A DNA stretch of 64,000 nucleotides, taken from contig MU130567.1 in NCBI GenBank assembly GCA_015039465.1, forward strand, positions 1 to 64,000, in the 5' to 3' direction. Made by a program: the position numbers and the translations under genes. Below, one piece after another: positions 34,424 to 46,700 of this stretch; position 1 is the first letter of the stretch, and each line of letters opens with the position of its first letter. This stretch comes from Phlegmacium glaucopus. Lineage: Eukaryota; Basidiomycota; Agaricomycetes; Agaricales; Cortinariaceae. Under the pieces are notes generated by a model. That model worked only from the letters and a program-made list of their open reading frames with translations, did no database searches and was not told the origin of the DNA.

Positions 34424-37400
34424 TCATGGGATTGATGGGGAATGAGAATGATGAACATCAGTCATCTCCTCGGGTCCAGGCCCCTCAACTTGTCCGTAGA
34501 ACTCCGTTTCCTGCTCCACATCCAACTGAGCCATTTTTTTCTTTCGTGATGAGGCCGGCGTCTTCGCCTTCCGTTTCTTGCCTCTCGTAGGATTGTTGTC
34601 TGTGGCAACATCAATCACCTTGCAGATTTCGACTGCGGCATTGGCCCTCAGAAGGCCATCAAACCAGAGTTTCTGGTTTTCTTGAGGGGTGTCGCCTGGT
34701 CCTTTGACTTCCACAAATTTGCACAGTTGCTGCTCTGCCTTCCAGATAAATAGATCGGGACCACCACTCCTCCTTCCTTTATAATCTTGGCAAAATAACT
34801 TACATATTGCTGACAAGGACTTTCCACCGAGGCACTACACGCAGGTTAGTTCTCAGTTTTGTAAGAAACGCAGAAAAATATACCTTGACGATGTCCGCCA
34901 GATCCTCTCGCCCGCACAAATCCCAGCTAAGGCCCACACACCATGTCTCTTTCTCTCGATATTGTTGGTCGTGTCGCTGGAGAATCTCCGGCCCCCTTCC
35001 ATCCTCGATCTCTGCAAGCCTTGCCTCGATCAGGTCTTTCCGTGCGTAACAAAATGTATCTTCACATAAATCAAGAGGCGCATCTTGAAATGGTGTCTCA
35101 AGCGCTCCCGGAATATTTGCGAACATGACATCCCAAAAGAGAAGAGCGAAGAGAGTTGTCAAAATCTTGGTTTCGCAATGGAATCTAAATGTGAACAATT
35201 TGGACGTGAAATTGGGTTTGAAAGAGTTCCACACGAACCCTTTGAATCCTAGATCCTCGTAATGTTCCAAGGCCAGAGTCTCAACATTGACAATCTGATC
35301 TCCTCTGCCTTTCCAGCTCGATTTCTGCCCGAGTTTCTTCACTGGCTTAGACTATCCGACCTTCAGCGAGGTAACTATAGGTGAGAGTGCACCTACCTCT
35401 TCCAATTCCAACTCCTTCTCTCGAGAAGAACTATTCCTAGCGACTGACATGTAGGAATGAAGCCCTGCTTCTGGTGAGTTTCCCTTCTCGTTGATGGCGC
35501 GTCCATCGGAGTCGAATTTCGTAGGGTCCACTCGAACGGCCCGCACCTCTATGGTTTGTGGTTTTTGTAATTCGCAATCAGGTTTGTACCTATCAACTTC
35601 GGGTATCTTGAGTCGCTTTTCCAATTTGTTCAGTCGCAATTCGAGGTTCGGCCGCCAGACTACCGATCTCTAATCAAGGGATACCCACCAAGAAAACATT
35701 ACTCACCAATTCCAGTGTCTTCGTCCGATAATGCTTCCTGGATGCCTTGCATGCTCTTCCACAGCAGCCCCTCGTCTTTATCACGTCCCCAAAGGTGATT
35801 CTCAATAATGGCACGACGCACATACCAGTTGGCGCGTCTACCACGACGCCAATACTTCTGGCTCAATAAGTAGTTGAGAATTATTAATTCATCGTCGTAC
35901 TCTTTTAACGGGCCAAAAGATTGAGTAGCCCTATCTACCATTCGCGTGTACACGTAGCCTACAAATTGTTCAGAATTTTAAGGAGCCATTAGGATGTCAT
36001 ACCTGTTTCGAAGCGCGCCAATGCCGCGCTCTTAGTTTGACCTTCTTGACCCTCCCGAATTGAAAGAAGTTCTTGCCATTTCGGAAAAATGGAATCCTTG
36101 AGGCAATTCACCATCTTCTCGTCTTTTGAAATAGCTGAAGCGCTCCGTTCCTCTACCTCAGACTCATTTACTCCTAGATACACTTTGTCGGGTTCTTCCT
36201 TCTTCGTTTGTGGAGTCCCGCTAGGACTTATGTCGGCGAGGCGGCCAGGCGTAATCAGAGGAGTGGTGAAAGCTTTTCTAGGAGTAGGTGTCACAAATTC
36301 ATCCCTCCCGCAACCTGGGGTTTTTGTTGCCCTTCTACTGGTGTCAGGTGAAGTCTCCATGATCTGTTCGAGGGCCTTTTCTGCTTCTAGGGCCTTTTCG
36401 TATTCAAGAAGGTCTTCTCGAGAAGTCCAGATATTATTGTCGCGCGTATGCTCGTATGGTGGATAATTCCTTTTCTTAAAAACGGTGAGGAGTGCGGGTA
36501 GCATAAGAGAGGCCGGGTATTCCTTCTCGCGGTAGCAAATAATGTTGATGCGGCGCACTAACCGGTAAAAATCAAAATTGACACGAATACATTTACCTGC
36601 AAGACTCAGGTGTGAGATAGAGTGGGCAGTTGGAACCAGTTATTACATACCAAGCAGCTTGAAAGCCATCTGTTTCAGCCTATCTTCTTGAGTCATTTTG
36701 AACTTGCCGGCACGAGAGAGTTTTGCGATTGAGAGGAAAGGAAGGGGACTTTGATGAAGACCATCATCACAACTCTTGTCCTTTCCCTTCCACCTCCCCT
36801 TGGGAGTTGATGATAAACTTCGAGTTAAGACAGACTGGGAAGCTGCAGTACGTTGAAGGGAAATGATAATATCAGCTTTCTGCAAGAACGTTAGCAAAAC
36901 GGAATGTAGCAAGAACAAAATGAGTTATACCTTGGACCTAGAAGGCAGCCTGCACCTCGTTGACTTTACCAAGTCTAAGAGCTGATCTCTGCTGAGCCGC
37001 CAGAGAATGTCTTCCAGGGTCATTTGGCTCTCATCTTCACAGAAAAAACCGAGGTTCATTTCAGCTGGGTTTGACTGAAGGACAACTTTTACTGGGTCGA
37101 CAAGTAGTGTGGGAAGGTGAGAAGGCCCAGCTTCAGCATTGTATGCATATTTCGGTGGAAAACATTCCGCCTTGACCAGTGTATGATCCTCCTCTTCCTC
37201 GTTGTCGGAGGTGAGATCAATAATCTCACGAGAATCTTCTTCCGCTTTTATAGGAACATCTGCAACCATGAATTCAGCTTTGACGAAAGAATCGTTAGAT
37301 TCAGAAGTATCCATGGGGCAGCTGATGGGCTGGCATAAATCCGACAGGGCCGGCAGTAGCCCATTTTCTCCAATTTCTTTCTCATACTTCTGTAAAGTCG

Positions 37401-37830
37401 ATATTGCGTGCCATTGATTTGGTTTGCGTAGAACAAGCCGGATGAGACAGTAACGGGTGTTATCTGTAGAAAAATACTTTCAATGAGAACAATATAATGT
37501 AGTATGCATGTATTCTTGATCCCTACAGCAAAAAGTTCGAAAATGATCCAGGACATCTATCTCTTGCTCAGATAGCAATACATGTTCATGTTCAAGTACG
37601 GTTTTGACCATACCTGAAGAGTCCAACCAATTACGGCCAAGCTGCAAGACAAAACGTGACCATCACGTACTTTCAAACACATCGACGTAGGCCGATGGTC
37701 TCCTAGCGCCTTGCCCTTCAAGTTGGTGCCGTTGCTCATCGATTTCTTCAAGATCGCTGAGTTCAGGGTCTTGAGTTGTTGTACCACCAAAAAGAAATTG
37801 ATGGATATTGGAAGTAGATGCTCCAGGCAT
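34424..37830 (-). CDS. FAN1: FAN1-type structure-specific nuclease (VRR-NUC)
   Basis: FAN1 cuts branched and flapped DNA during interstrand-crosslink repair in the nucleus. The start is placed at ATG 37830 (MPGASTSNIHQFLFGG). Next come a conserved helical segment (RYCLIRLVLRKPNQWHAIST, ATLQKYEKEIGENGLLPALS-like), an acidic linker (DLTSDNEEEEDHTLVK) and a SAP-like segment (LEDILWRLSRDQLLDLVKST). TPR-like helices around 35700-36550 and the catalytic region follow. The PD-(D/E)XK residues are visible: VETLAL, then GGPDLFIW, then KFVEVKGPGD, in the VRR-NUC fold with ENQKLWFDGLL. The C-terminal tail is Lys-rich (GKKRKAKTPASSRKKK), a likely nuclear localisation signal. It is spread over about ten exons with short introns; not all boundaries were fixed, but no break was seen. 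It is divergent with the NEDD1-like gene. Confidence 0.88.
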
Positions 37831-38014
37831 AGTTAATTCAAGATAAATTTACAACAATTCATTAAATCTGGATACTGGGGAAGGAAGGTGTAACCTGAAA
37901 AGCGTTGATTATATGCGCAGTGCATAAAGAGTAACGAGGTCACAGGTCACCTGATGCGTCACGATCGCGTCGCTCACAGGTTGGATTCCAAAAAAGTCAA
38001 AAAATCTTTTGGCA
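37831..38014. promoter_or_regulatory. bidirectional promoter between FAN1 and the NEDD1-like gene
   Basis: Only 184 bp separate the two start codons, so both 5' UTRs and core promoters must lie here. GC-rich direct and inverted motifs are present (ggtcacaggtcacc, gatgcgtcacgatcgcgtcg); tgcgtca resembles a bZIP/CRE half-type site. No TATA box stands out. Co-regulation is inferred from spacing alone. Confidence 0.55.
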
Positions 38015-40524
38015 ATGCTCGCCGCTACAACGCCAGAGGCCCTCAGCGTCGCAGACCCCTCGTTACTTAAGAAAGCGCCTTCCTCTATCCCTTCATGTCT
38101 TTGCCTGCTTCATACACCGACAGCAAGCTTTTGGTCACCCGATAACTCTTTTCTTTACCTTTCATCTGCACACACAATTCACAAGTATGATCCATCGTCA
38201 AATACTTTGAAAGATATCTATACATCAGATGATTCAGAGGCGATTAGACATTTGGTTGCAAAGGACAGGTCCACAGTGATTTTTGACACCGGTGACAAAA
38301 TCCATGTATTAGAATGTGGTTCTAATCCGAAGGTTTCACAAGTCTTTGAAGAAAAGGCCTCTGTCACCTCTCTGTCCTTGTCGAATGATAACTCTTTGCT
38401 TGCTTCCACCTCTGCGAACGCCGTTCATGTTCATAACCTGACGTTGGGATCTCATTCTGTCTTGCGGGGATTAACGCTAGGGGGTCAAGATATCAACACG
38501 TCTGCATTCCACCCACATTGCCGGACAAGACTCTTAGTGGCAGCTGGAAAACAAATTATGATATATGATACTACACGTCCGTCTGTTCCAATGAAAACCA
38601 TCACATTGACGGAGGCCGCGTCCGGGAACATCACAGCTATCGCATGTAGTCCTTTCAGCAAGACGTTAATTGCGGCTGCCACATCCGGAGGCTTTATTGG
38701 TCTTATTGATTTGGAGAAAGAAAAGGCGTGAGTGGCATGTTGTATTTTATTTTTCATAATCTTACTTAAAGTCCAGACTTTTCCGAACACTCAACCTCAA
38801 GGTCCCTCTTACAACCATTGGATTTTCCCCGGAAGGCGCCGTCATATATGTGGGGACAGAAAATGGGAAAATTCTGGTCATTGATCTCCGCGCTTTGGAT
38901 AAACCGCCGAAAGCGGTAGTCGTAAGTGAGACTGGCAGCCGCATCGAAACCATGAGCATACAGGTAAGGTTGCATTCAAAGTATATATAAAAATCACTTG
39001 CTGATGCATATATCAGAGAAAGGTGAAATCAGGGACGGAAGCGTCGACAAAGACCCCGGCTGGTTCATCCGCCGCAACTACTGCGAAACCTCCGACGGAA
39101 CCGCTTCCTACAATACGACGAACAGCATCTACTACAGTAACACAGGCGGCAAAGCCTATCCCCAAAGTGGCTCCGTCACCTGCACGACCCCGAGTGGCAA
39201 AGGTTGGAGTTGCAGCATCTCCTGCTGGTCGTAAAATATCTTCTACAAAAGAAGCCAACACTCCCAGTTCGACTTTGAAACGTGCAGCAACGACGTCGAA
39301 CATCGAAACAAAGAAAAAAGTTTTCTCGCCTGTTCGGGATCCTCATGGGAATAGCGGCAGCATTGGTGATATTTCTGGTAAGCTTAGTTGGATCAACGTC
39401 CTTGAAATTAATATGTTGAAAATTCAACCCTAGTACAATTGGACGACCTAGCTGACCTGCGACGCGGCAAAGCTGATATAACGCCAGTAAAGAAAACCTC
39501 AGCGGATAATGGTCGCACTCGCCCATCACCGTCACCACGAAATGCAGCACCAACGAATAATACCGGCCGTATGCGTTCGGCCAAGAACACAGAGGTAGAG
39601 AACCCACGTCGTGCAAGGACTCTGCCTGCACGAAAGACCTCCACGAATACGGAATCAGCATCTGGGCGTGAGGGTCTTGTCGTTGCTCAGACTCATTTGA
39701 GTCCACCGATACGCCCTCGAGCTGGCTCGTCCGCATCGCGTACAGATTCGGATGTTATCTCTAGTGCCGCCAACAAGTTTATTAGGCCAGTTCCGGTGCC
39801 AACCACATCTGCTTCTCGCCAACCTTCGTCTGCATCACGTCCAGGATCCTCCATTTCACGCACCAGTGGATCAAGGAGAGGATCCACACCTATATCCACG
39901 GCTAGAATCAATGCCAGCCGAACACCATCTCCTGACCTTGCTGATCTACACATAGAGCCAACGACACCTGTACCTGCCCAGAAACAGAAGAAAACAATGC
40001 AAGTGCTTGGGCTGGGTACACCAGAAGTAGATAGGTGGATTCGTGCTGGACAAGAAGACCAGAGAAAGAAAAAATCTCAATTTGTGGATGGGGGTATTAA
40101 AGGCAAAGCAAAGACGGTTGGATTTAAAGAGGATGATGAAGAGAATAAAGAACTCGACCCAGAGAGAGAGAGGGAAAGCAGTCTGACGATGCAGATCTCT
40201 CCTTGTCGCCCTTCAGTCAATGCATCAGCATCAGCTCAGTCATGGGCTGCATCTCCTGTACCTAATGCAAGCAACACCGGCGGTCCTGGAGGTTCATCGG
40301 CACACGAGCTCTTGAAGACTATTGTCCAAGATGTGATGTACGACTTCCAACGAGATACCAAAGCTGAGATGATGGGGCTTCATTTAGACTTGGTTAGGAT
40401 GGGACGAGGGTGGAAGACGGAGCTTAGGTCGTTGATGGATGAGTATGTTGGTGATCTGAAAGATTTGAGGGATGAGAATCAGAGGCTGAGATTAGAGAAT
40501 GAACGGTTGAAACGAGGCATTTAA
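38015..40524 (+). CDS. NEDD1: NEDD1-like WD40 protein (gamma-tubulin recruitment)
   Basis: Exons 38015-38727, 38777-38963, 39017-39377 and 39434-40524 join to 783 codons. The N-terminal third is a diverged WD40 propeller (SFWSPDNSFLYLSS, VTSLSLSNDNSLLAS, ITAIACSPFSKTLIAAATSGGFIGLIDL, LTTIGFSPEGAVIYVGTENGKILVIDL). The middle is a basic, Ser/Thr/Pro-rich disordered region. The last about 80 residues form an amphipathic coiled coil (ELLKTIVQDVMYDFQRDTKAEMMGLHLDLVRMGRGWKTEL ... LRDENQRLRLENERL). This layout matches animal and plant NEDD1/GCP-WD, whose C-terminal coil binds the gamma-tubulin ring complex and whose propeller targets it to spindle poles. ATG 38015 is the first in frame; a TTG just upstream was not used. 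The gene looks intact. Two decayed copies of its 3' end lie downstream at 43050-44170. Confidence 0.8.
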
Positions 40525-41092
40525 ATTTATTGATTCTTCTGATTCCTTGTATATATATATGGCTGATGATTTGCGTTGTGTTTTTATATGATATGATTAT
40601 TTTTTTGAGGTGCTAATGGCATCACTATGACTGACCCCTTGGGACAGGTCTCCAACATTGTGATAAGCAATTCCAAGCCTTTGCACACCACCAAATCTAT
40701 GCCAATTGCAAGAAAAGCAGATGCAGAGGAAAAAGACACCACTTTTTATTTTATTTTTGTCTTCGGGACCTGATGTATTGTCCTCATGGTACACAGGACA
40801 TGTGCCAGGTACACTACTTGCGAGTCATAACAATCTAGTGAAATTGATAATGATAAAAACAGACCAGCGATTATCGCTGTGGCTTGGTTAGATAAATAGT
40901 CCCGCTCCGCAGCATGTGTAAGTCAGCGTAAATAAGTCTATACCAGGAGTAAAAATCATATGAGTTTAAATTTGATATAAGTCCATGCGGCTGCTACATA
41001 GTATTAGTATCATCAAGAACACGATACAAGATAAATGTAAGAGAGTATGACGCTTCGCGTAGTATGATAGTAAAAAATACCAGTGAAAGAAC
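40525..41092. other. convergent 3' spacer, nothing coding
   Basis: NEDD1 ends on the plus strand at 40524 and membrane protein copy 1 ends on the minus strand at 41093. The spacer is AT-rich (tgtatatatatatgg at 40550), consistent with two facing terminators. No gene was found. Confidence 0.5.
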
Positions 41093-42818
41093 TCAATCAG
41101 GAGTGTATAAAGGAGGTACGTCCACCACACTCGTGCTTACAGCACTGGCGGGCATCCGGATGCCGCTGTCCGCATGTAATACAACGTTTGGCGACCAGTT
41201 GTCAGTGCTCTGTACGGTAGCGGGAACCGACGGTGGACTGACTCCTCTTTGAGGCGTGAGGGCAGCCAGCGCCTGCGCCTCCCTCTCTGCCTTACTTGGT
41301 GGAAGAGGCAGTGGCGCAGAAGGTACCGACGATGACACGGACATTGGGGGAGATGATAATGATGGGTTGGCCAAACTCAAAGCAGATTGATGAAGGGGAA
41401 CTGGATGTAGATTTGTTGGATATGTGGTAACACCGGATGAAGTACTCGGTGGTACGACGGATTGAGAAACTTCGGAAGTAGTGAGGCTAGGCATTGATGC
41501 ATGATACGTGTATCCTTTCGCCCCATACGTCACGGCAGTTCCCATGTCCCTTGTTTGCGACACTGGAGAATAAGAAGTACCAGCCGAAATCGGTGCGGTG
41601 CTTGATGGGTGTAGAGGAGTATAGTCAAAGGGCTGGGGCATAGATGTCAAGACCTTTTCCTGAGCGGCACGTTTCTGACGTCGGCGGAAAAGAAGAAACC
41701 CTAAGATAGCAAGGACGATGAGAGCAAGGCCTCCAATCACACCTCCAGCGATAGCGCCGACTGGAGTAGAACGGGTAGATGCACCGGAAGCGCCGGAAGC
41801 GCCATTACCAGCGCCATCACCAGTGATGGAAGAAGAAGTCGCATGCGAGGATCCGGATGTCGTTGTGGACGCCAGTGTACCATTTTGGATTATGAGGTAA
41901 TCCAGAGTAAGAGGCGTTGAATTGTTTCCTTCATACACAGCTTTCAATGTATGATGTCCTGCGGGAAGTTGAGCGGTTTCGAAGAATTTTTGATTGTAGG
42001 TTGTTGCTGTATTGTTTGAAATGCCTTTCAGCAGGAAATTGATAGGTGTTTGCCCGTCAATGGAGTATGTTGCTGGCGATGAGCCGAGTGGGAGTTCCAT
42101 GGGTATATAACCATACCAACTTAGGGAAACACCTGAGGTCGCGAAAGTATGTGAGATAACAATAATTGCCGATAATGGAGATATGATTTGCATACCAATA
42201 AAGTCGAAAGTAAATATTGACCCAGCCACGGTGGTCATATTCGCATTTCCCCCTAAAGCCTGCCACCCTTGTCCATACTGTAACTGGGGGTCTACACTAT
42301 CTACGACGATGGCTGCTTGATCCAGCGATACGCTAGCGGATGGGACATATTGAATATTATCAATCCAAAATGTCTGGCTTTTCAATACCGTAGCATTGAC
42401 AGTTAGAATATGTGGTCCATCCAAAAGTGTGTCTTGTTCGCAAAACCCCCAATTATTCTCTGCAAATGGGAAAGGAGTGCTTGCGCCGATACTGATGTTG
42501 TCGATAAAACATTGCCATGTCGGATCTAACACCCCGGAATCGTTGCGAATGTTATTGGAGCCAACTACTTTGATCTGGGTTCCTGAACATGGAAACTCAA
42601 TCGATCAACAATTTGATGTACTTTTAAAAATAGTGTTCACCATTGAATGCGAACGAAAGGCTTGCGTTCGATTTGGTGCCATGCATTGTGCTTTGGTAAG
42701 GGGGCCCAAAATTTCCTACAGAATCCTGACTGCCTTCATCCGGAAACCATGGACCAGTGTACTGAATTCTTGAGTCAACATCATCCACGATTATCCATCG
42801 AGGAACTGTCGTCGACAT
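41093..42818 (-). CDS. single-pass membrane protein, copy 1 (SKG6/AXL2-like layout)
   Basis: Exon 1 (42818-42641) and exon 2 (42582-41093) join across a roughly 57-nt intron to 555 codons. The ectodomain begins MSTTVPRWIIVDDVDSRIQY and shows two related beta-rich segments (VDDVDSRIQYTG and VVDSVDPQLQYGQGW), each with a FTF/SFAF-like strand, suggesting a duplicated jelly-roll. A Ser/Thr/Gly-rich stalk precedes one helix (GAIAGGVIGGLALIVLAILGFLLF, about residues 335-358) and RRRQKR. The cytosolic tail is disordered and ends DSGIRM...PPLYTPD. No N-terminal signal peptide is visible, so the helix must act as the signal anchor. The role is unknown; similar shapes occur in cell-wall sensors. Two paralogues lie next to it. 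Confidence 0.8.
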
Positions 42819-43049
42819 TATCTTGTAGCTCCCCTGGAGGAAGAGAGAGAGAAAGGAACTTAGAGAGCGAAAATGTGGGGGGTCGATGTGGTCAAATCGT
42901 GAGAAACGATGAAGGGTTTGACAGAAGAGACCGGAAACGCTCCACAAGCTTCCACCATGGTCCCAAGCCGGATTGGTCGGCTTTATATAAACCACTTATT
43001 TATGTGAAGACGATTAAGGGTGATACATGGCGAGCACTGCAATGAGCAT

Positions 43050-43290
43050 CAGGTCAGTCAATGGCATGGCCTGCATCTCCAACTCCAGCCATATCAGCGT
43101 ACTTATCAGATAGTCCCGGAAGTGACTATTTAGAAGCATAAAGAAGGTTGATGACTACCGTCCAAGATGTGCCAATGAAGATTTCCAACGAGAAAAGAAA
43201 GCGAAGACGATATGGGGCTTTGTAAATGAACTGATTAAGATTGGGAGAGGATGAAATTTGAAAGACGGACTCTGACGGAATGGATGAGTG
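43050..43290 (+). pseudogene. decayed fragment of the NEDD1 3' end
   Basis: The stretch follows the last exon of the NEDD1-like gene: atggcctgcatctcc, then gtccaagatgtg, atttccaacgaga, atatggggctttg, gggagagg, matching 40240-40440. Stops and indels interrupt every frame. It lies on the same strand as the parent gene, 2.7 kb downstream, beyond membrane protein copy 1. Confidence 0.7.
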
Positions 43291-43725
43291 TGCTAACGCA
43301 AGGATTTGCCAATAATGGGCTCTTGTGAAGAGATATCTTCGTATGTACTTAAGTTTTTCTTTTCTACCAACTTGTCCAGGTTAGCATCGCAACAAGTGTC
43401 CCTACTATGTATACTATGAGCTATAGACTGAAAGTCAGGATCTCGGCAAGCAACTTTTGGATTGTTCAGAACATAACAGAACATATCTCCTTTAGGTACA
43501 TAAGTTGGGTTGACGATGGCATTCAAGTCGCGCCCTGGGAAATTGTGCGATGGCCCTCTTGCTTGCGAACTGCGGCGGCTTTGCCAGGCTGGTAAGCATC
43601 CATGATATTAATAACCGGGCAAGAGTTGAGCGCAATGAACACTGCTTGCTTTGCGTCCTCAAACGTCTTCTTTTGAGCTTTCTGCACTTGACCCATCTCC
43701 GCTGAAGAGTGGAATTTTAATTTAT
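43290..43725 (-). pseudogene. relic of an unrecognised protein
   Basis: On the minus strand a frame from about 43700 reads MGQVQKAQKKTFEDAKQAVF then IMDAYQPGKAAAVRKQEG and TISQG. After a one-base shift it continues NAIVNPTYVPKGDMFCYVL and NPKVACRDPDFQ. The residue pattern looks like a former globular protein, but I cannot name the family. It occupies the unpaired centre of the inverted duplication. Confidence 0.4.
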
Positions 43726-43889
43726 GTAAAGAGATATAAATAATTAGACTTACGTACCATTTATTAACCTCGCAAGAGGACTTGGCAAAGAATATACTTA
43801 CAGGGTCAATGGTGTACAGAGCCCCTATAGGCTACAGCTTCGGTACTTTCATAGGTAATTCTTCAACGACGTGGGAACTTTGGTTGATT

Positions 43890-44170
43890 CCGAAGGCTTG
43901 GTGATACTCGTCAAGTCCGTCTTCCATCCTCTCCCCGTCTTAACCAACTTGAATTCATTACAAGTCTGAATAAAGCCTCATCATCTTCGCTTTCTTTTCT
44001 CGTTGGAAATCTTCATTAGCACATCTTGGACAATAGAGTCTCCAACATTGTTTTTGTGCTGATAAATGGTCACCTCCACGACTACCTGATAAGTACGCTG
44101 ATGTGGCTGGAGTTTGGCAGCAGGAGATGCAGGCCATGACTGACTCGATGCTAATCAAAAACCCGATTGT
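43890..44170 (-). pseudogene. second decayed fragment of the NEDD1 3' end, inverted
   Basis: On the minus strand the same pieces reappear: catggcctgcatctcc, attgtccaagatgtg, gatttccaacgagaaaag, gaggctttattcagacttg, ggggagaggatggaagacgg. It is closer to the fragment at 43050 (shared cgagaaaagaaagcgaaga) than either is to the intact gene, so one derives from the other by the inverted duplication. Confidence 0.7.
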
Positions 44171-44375
44171 CGAAGCCTGTCATCATTGCAGTGCTCGCCT
44201 TGTATCACTCTCCATCGTCTTCACATAAATAAGTCATTTATATAAAGCCGACTTAGAACCATAATACGCAGCATTTCCGGCCTCTCAAACCCTTCATCGT
44301 TTCTACCACATTGACCCCCCACGTTTCCGCTCAAGTTTCTTCCTCTTCCTCCAGCTCCAGGGGAGCTACAAGATA

Positions 44376-46059
44376 ATGTCAACGACAGTTCCTCGATCGA
44401 TAATCGTAGATGATGTTGACTCAAGAATTCAGTACACTGGTCCATGGTTTCCAGACGAAGGCAGTCAAGATTCTGTAGGAAATTATGGTCCCCCTTACCA
44501 GAGCACAATGCATGGTACCAAATCGAATGCAAGCCTTTCGTTTGCATTCAATGGTGAGCACTATTTTTAAAAGTACATCAAGTTGTTGATCGATTGAGTT
44601 TCCATGTTCAGGAACCCAGATCAGAGTAGTTGGCTCCAATAACATTCGCAACGATTCCGGGGTGTTAGATCCGACATGGCAATGTTTTATCGACAACATC
44701 AGTATCGGCGCAAGCACTCCCTTCCAATATCCAGAGAATAATTGGGAATTTTGCGAACAAAACACACTTTTGGATGGACCACATATTCTAACTGTCAATG
44801 CTACGGTATTGAAAAGCCAGACATTTTGGATTGATAATATTCAATATGTCCCATCCGCTAGCGTATCGCTGGATCAAGCAGCCATCGTCGTAGATAGTGT
44901 AGACCCCCAGTTACAGTATGGACAAGGGTGGCAGGCTTTAGGGGGAAATGCGAATATGACCACCGTGGCTGGGTCAATATTTACTTTCGACTTTATTGGT
45001 ATGCAAATCATATCTCCATTATCGGCAATTATTGTTATCTCACATACTTTCGCGACCTCAGGTGTTTCCCTAAGTTGGTATGGTTATATACCCATGGAAC
45101 TCCCACTCGGCTCATCGCCAGCAACATACTCCATTGACGGGCAAACACCTATCAATTTCCTGCTGAAAGGCATTCCGGAGAACACATCAACAACCTACAA
45201 TCAAAAATTCTTCGAAACCGCTCAACTTCCCGCAGGACATCATACATTGAAAGCTGTGTATGAAGGAAACAATTCAACGCCTCTTACTCTGGATTACCTC
45301 GTAATCCAAAATGGTACACTGGCATCCACAACGACATCCGGATCCTCGCATGCGACTTCTTCTTCCATCACTGGTGATGGCGCTGGTAATGGCACTTCTG
45401 GCGCTTCCGGTGCATCTACCCGTTCTACTCCAATCGGCGCTATCGCTGGGGGTGTGATTGGAGGCCTTGCTCTTACCGTCTTTATTATCTTTGGGTTTCT
45501 TCTCCTACGCCGCCGCCAGAAACGTGCTGCAGAGGCAATTGTCATTAGCTCCACACCTCAGCCCTTTAATTATACTCCTCTATACCCGCCAAGCACCACG
45601 CTGAATCCCTCATCATCGGGTGGTATTTCCCATTCGCGAGCCCCGCAGATCACGCACATAGGAAACGCTGTGACGTATGGAACCAAAGGGCACATATATG
45701 GATCAACCCCTAGCCTCAGCGCTTCGCCTGATGCTATTGCACATACAACAAACCTACGTCCTGTTCCCCCCCTTCACAAATCTCCTTTGGCTACAATCAA
45801 CTCCTTGTTACCTACTCTGCCGCCCGTAGCATCACATCTTTCCCCACTGCCTTTACCCAGCGAAATAAACAGAGAGGCGGAGGGGCTGGCTGTGCTTGGA
45901 CGTCAACGACGGGGCGATGGACCACCAGCTATGGTTTCTATGCAGAGCACCGACACCAGGTCCCCACCAAATATCCTATTACACGAAGACAGTGGCATCC
46001 GGATGCCCCCAAGTACTCCAACGACGATGGAAGTTCCACCTTTGTACACTGCTGACTGA
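44376..46059 (+). CDS. single-pass membrane protein, copy 2 (chimeric)
   Basis: Exon 1 (44376-44553) and exon 2 (44612-46059) join across a roughly 58-nt intron to 541 codons. The ectodomain and stalk (to about residue 335) are nearly identical to copy 1, including the intron. From the membrane helix on (GGLALTVFIIFGFLLL near 45470) the protein instead matches copy 3: AAEAI, SSTPQPFNYTPLYPPSTTLN, GHIYGSTPSLSASPDA, PLHKSPLATINSLLPTLPP. The switch occurs inside the codons of the helix. The frame is open and the tail ends PPLYTAD. It stands head to head with copy 1 and tail to tail with copy 3. Function is unknown, as for copy 1. Confidence 0.8.
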
Positions 46060-46700
46060 GTACAGATATTAGATGTTCCCCCCGGGCCCCTACGAAGGAA
46101 GTTTGATATCACGCTATGTGGACATATTTGTACACTCAACTCTTTTGATTATATCGCTAAATTTATTCAACGGTACAAGTGTTCTTTTTTTTTTTTAATA
46201 GCAGGGATATTTTTGACGATGTTACACGCAGCAGTGACTGGGTGTGGCGAAGCATAAAGTAGTAATCCCGCCACAGCGCTTCGTCGTAATATCTATTGTG
46301 TAATAGCTCTAGAAAAGAAATTGTACTGGTCTACAAGTTTGGACCAGCCTTGAAGATTATAATTGGCAATCCACTACATTCTTCCTTTTAACTTACAGAT
46401 CTCCTGCAATTACAATGGGATTTCGAGCAATCCATGCGGCACACGCCAAGTCACATGCAAAATATTATCACAAGTTCCAGTCCCAGTTCCACCGAGTCCA
46501 TTACACAAAATAAGATATTACGACTGAGCTTTGTAAAGCCTAACATCGTCAAATATATACCCCTGCTAAAAAAACGGAACACTCGTACCGTTGAATGACT
46601 TTAGCAACGTGATCAGATTCACAGGAGTCCAGTGTACAGATATGTCCACATCGCGTGATATCAAACTTCCTTCGTAGGGGAGAACATCTAATATCTATAC
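46060..46700. other. tail-to-tail spacer of membrane protein copies 2 and 3
   Basis: The first 80 bp after copy 2 (gagtacagatattagatgtt, tacgaaggaagtttgatatc) recur inverted at 46620-46700 after copy 3, so the duplication includes the 3' flanks. The middle is AT-rich with no open frame. Confidence 0.55.

Larger units (their letters stand above)
42819..44375. repeat. inverted duplication between membrane protein copies 1 and 2
   Basis: The two divergent genes are mirror images not only in coding sequence. The 5' UTR region (42820-42995 against 44221-44375) matches in inverted orientation. So do the flanks further in (gcgagcactgcaatga at 43030 and its complement near 44190; NEDD1-like fragments at 43050-43290 and 43890-44170). 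The centre, roughly 43300-43880, is unpaired. The arrangement points to an inverted duplication of a block carrying a NEDD1 3' end plus the membrane gene's 5' end. Confidence 0.7.

Noticed and set aside
42057..42266. Open frame MAGFRGKCEYDHRGW, also seen in copy 2 (44928)
   Set aside because: Out-of-frame shadow conserved only because the genes are recent copies.
42624..42995. Longer N terminus for membrane protein copy 1 starting at 42995
   Set aside because: It begins at a non-ATG codon and lies in the 5' UTR; the three copies agree on the MSTTVPR start.
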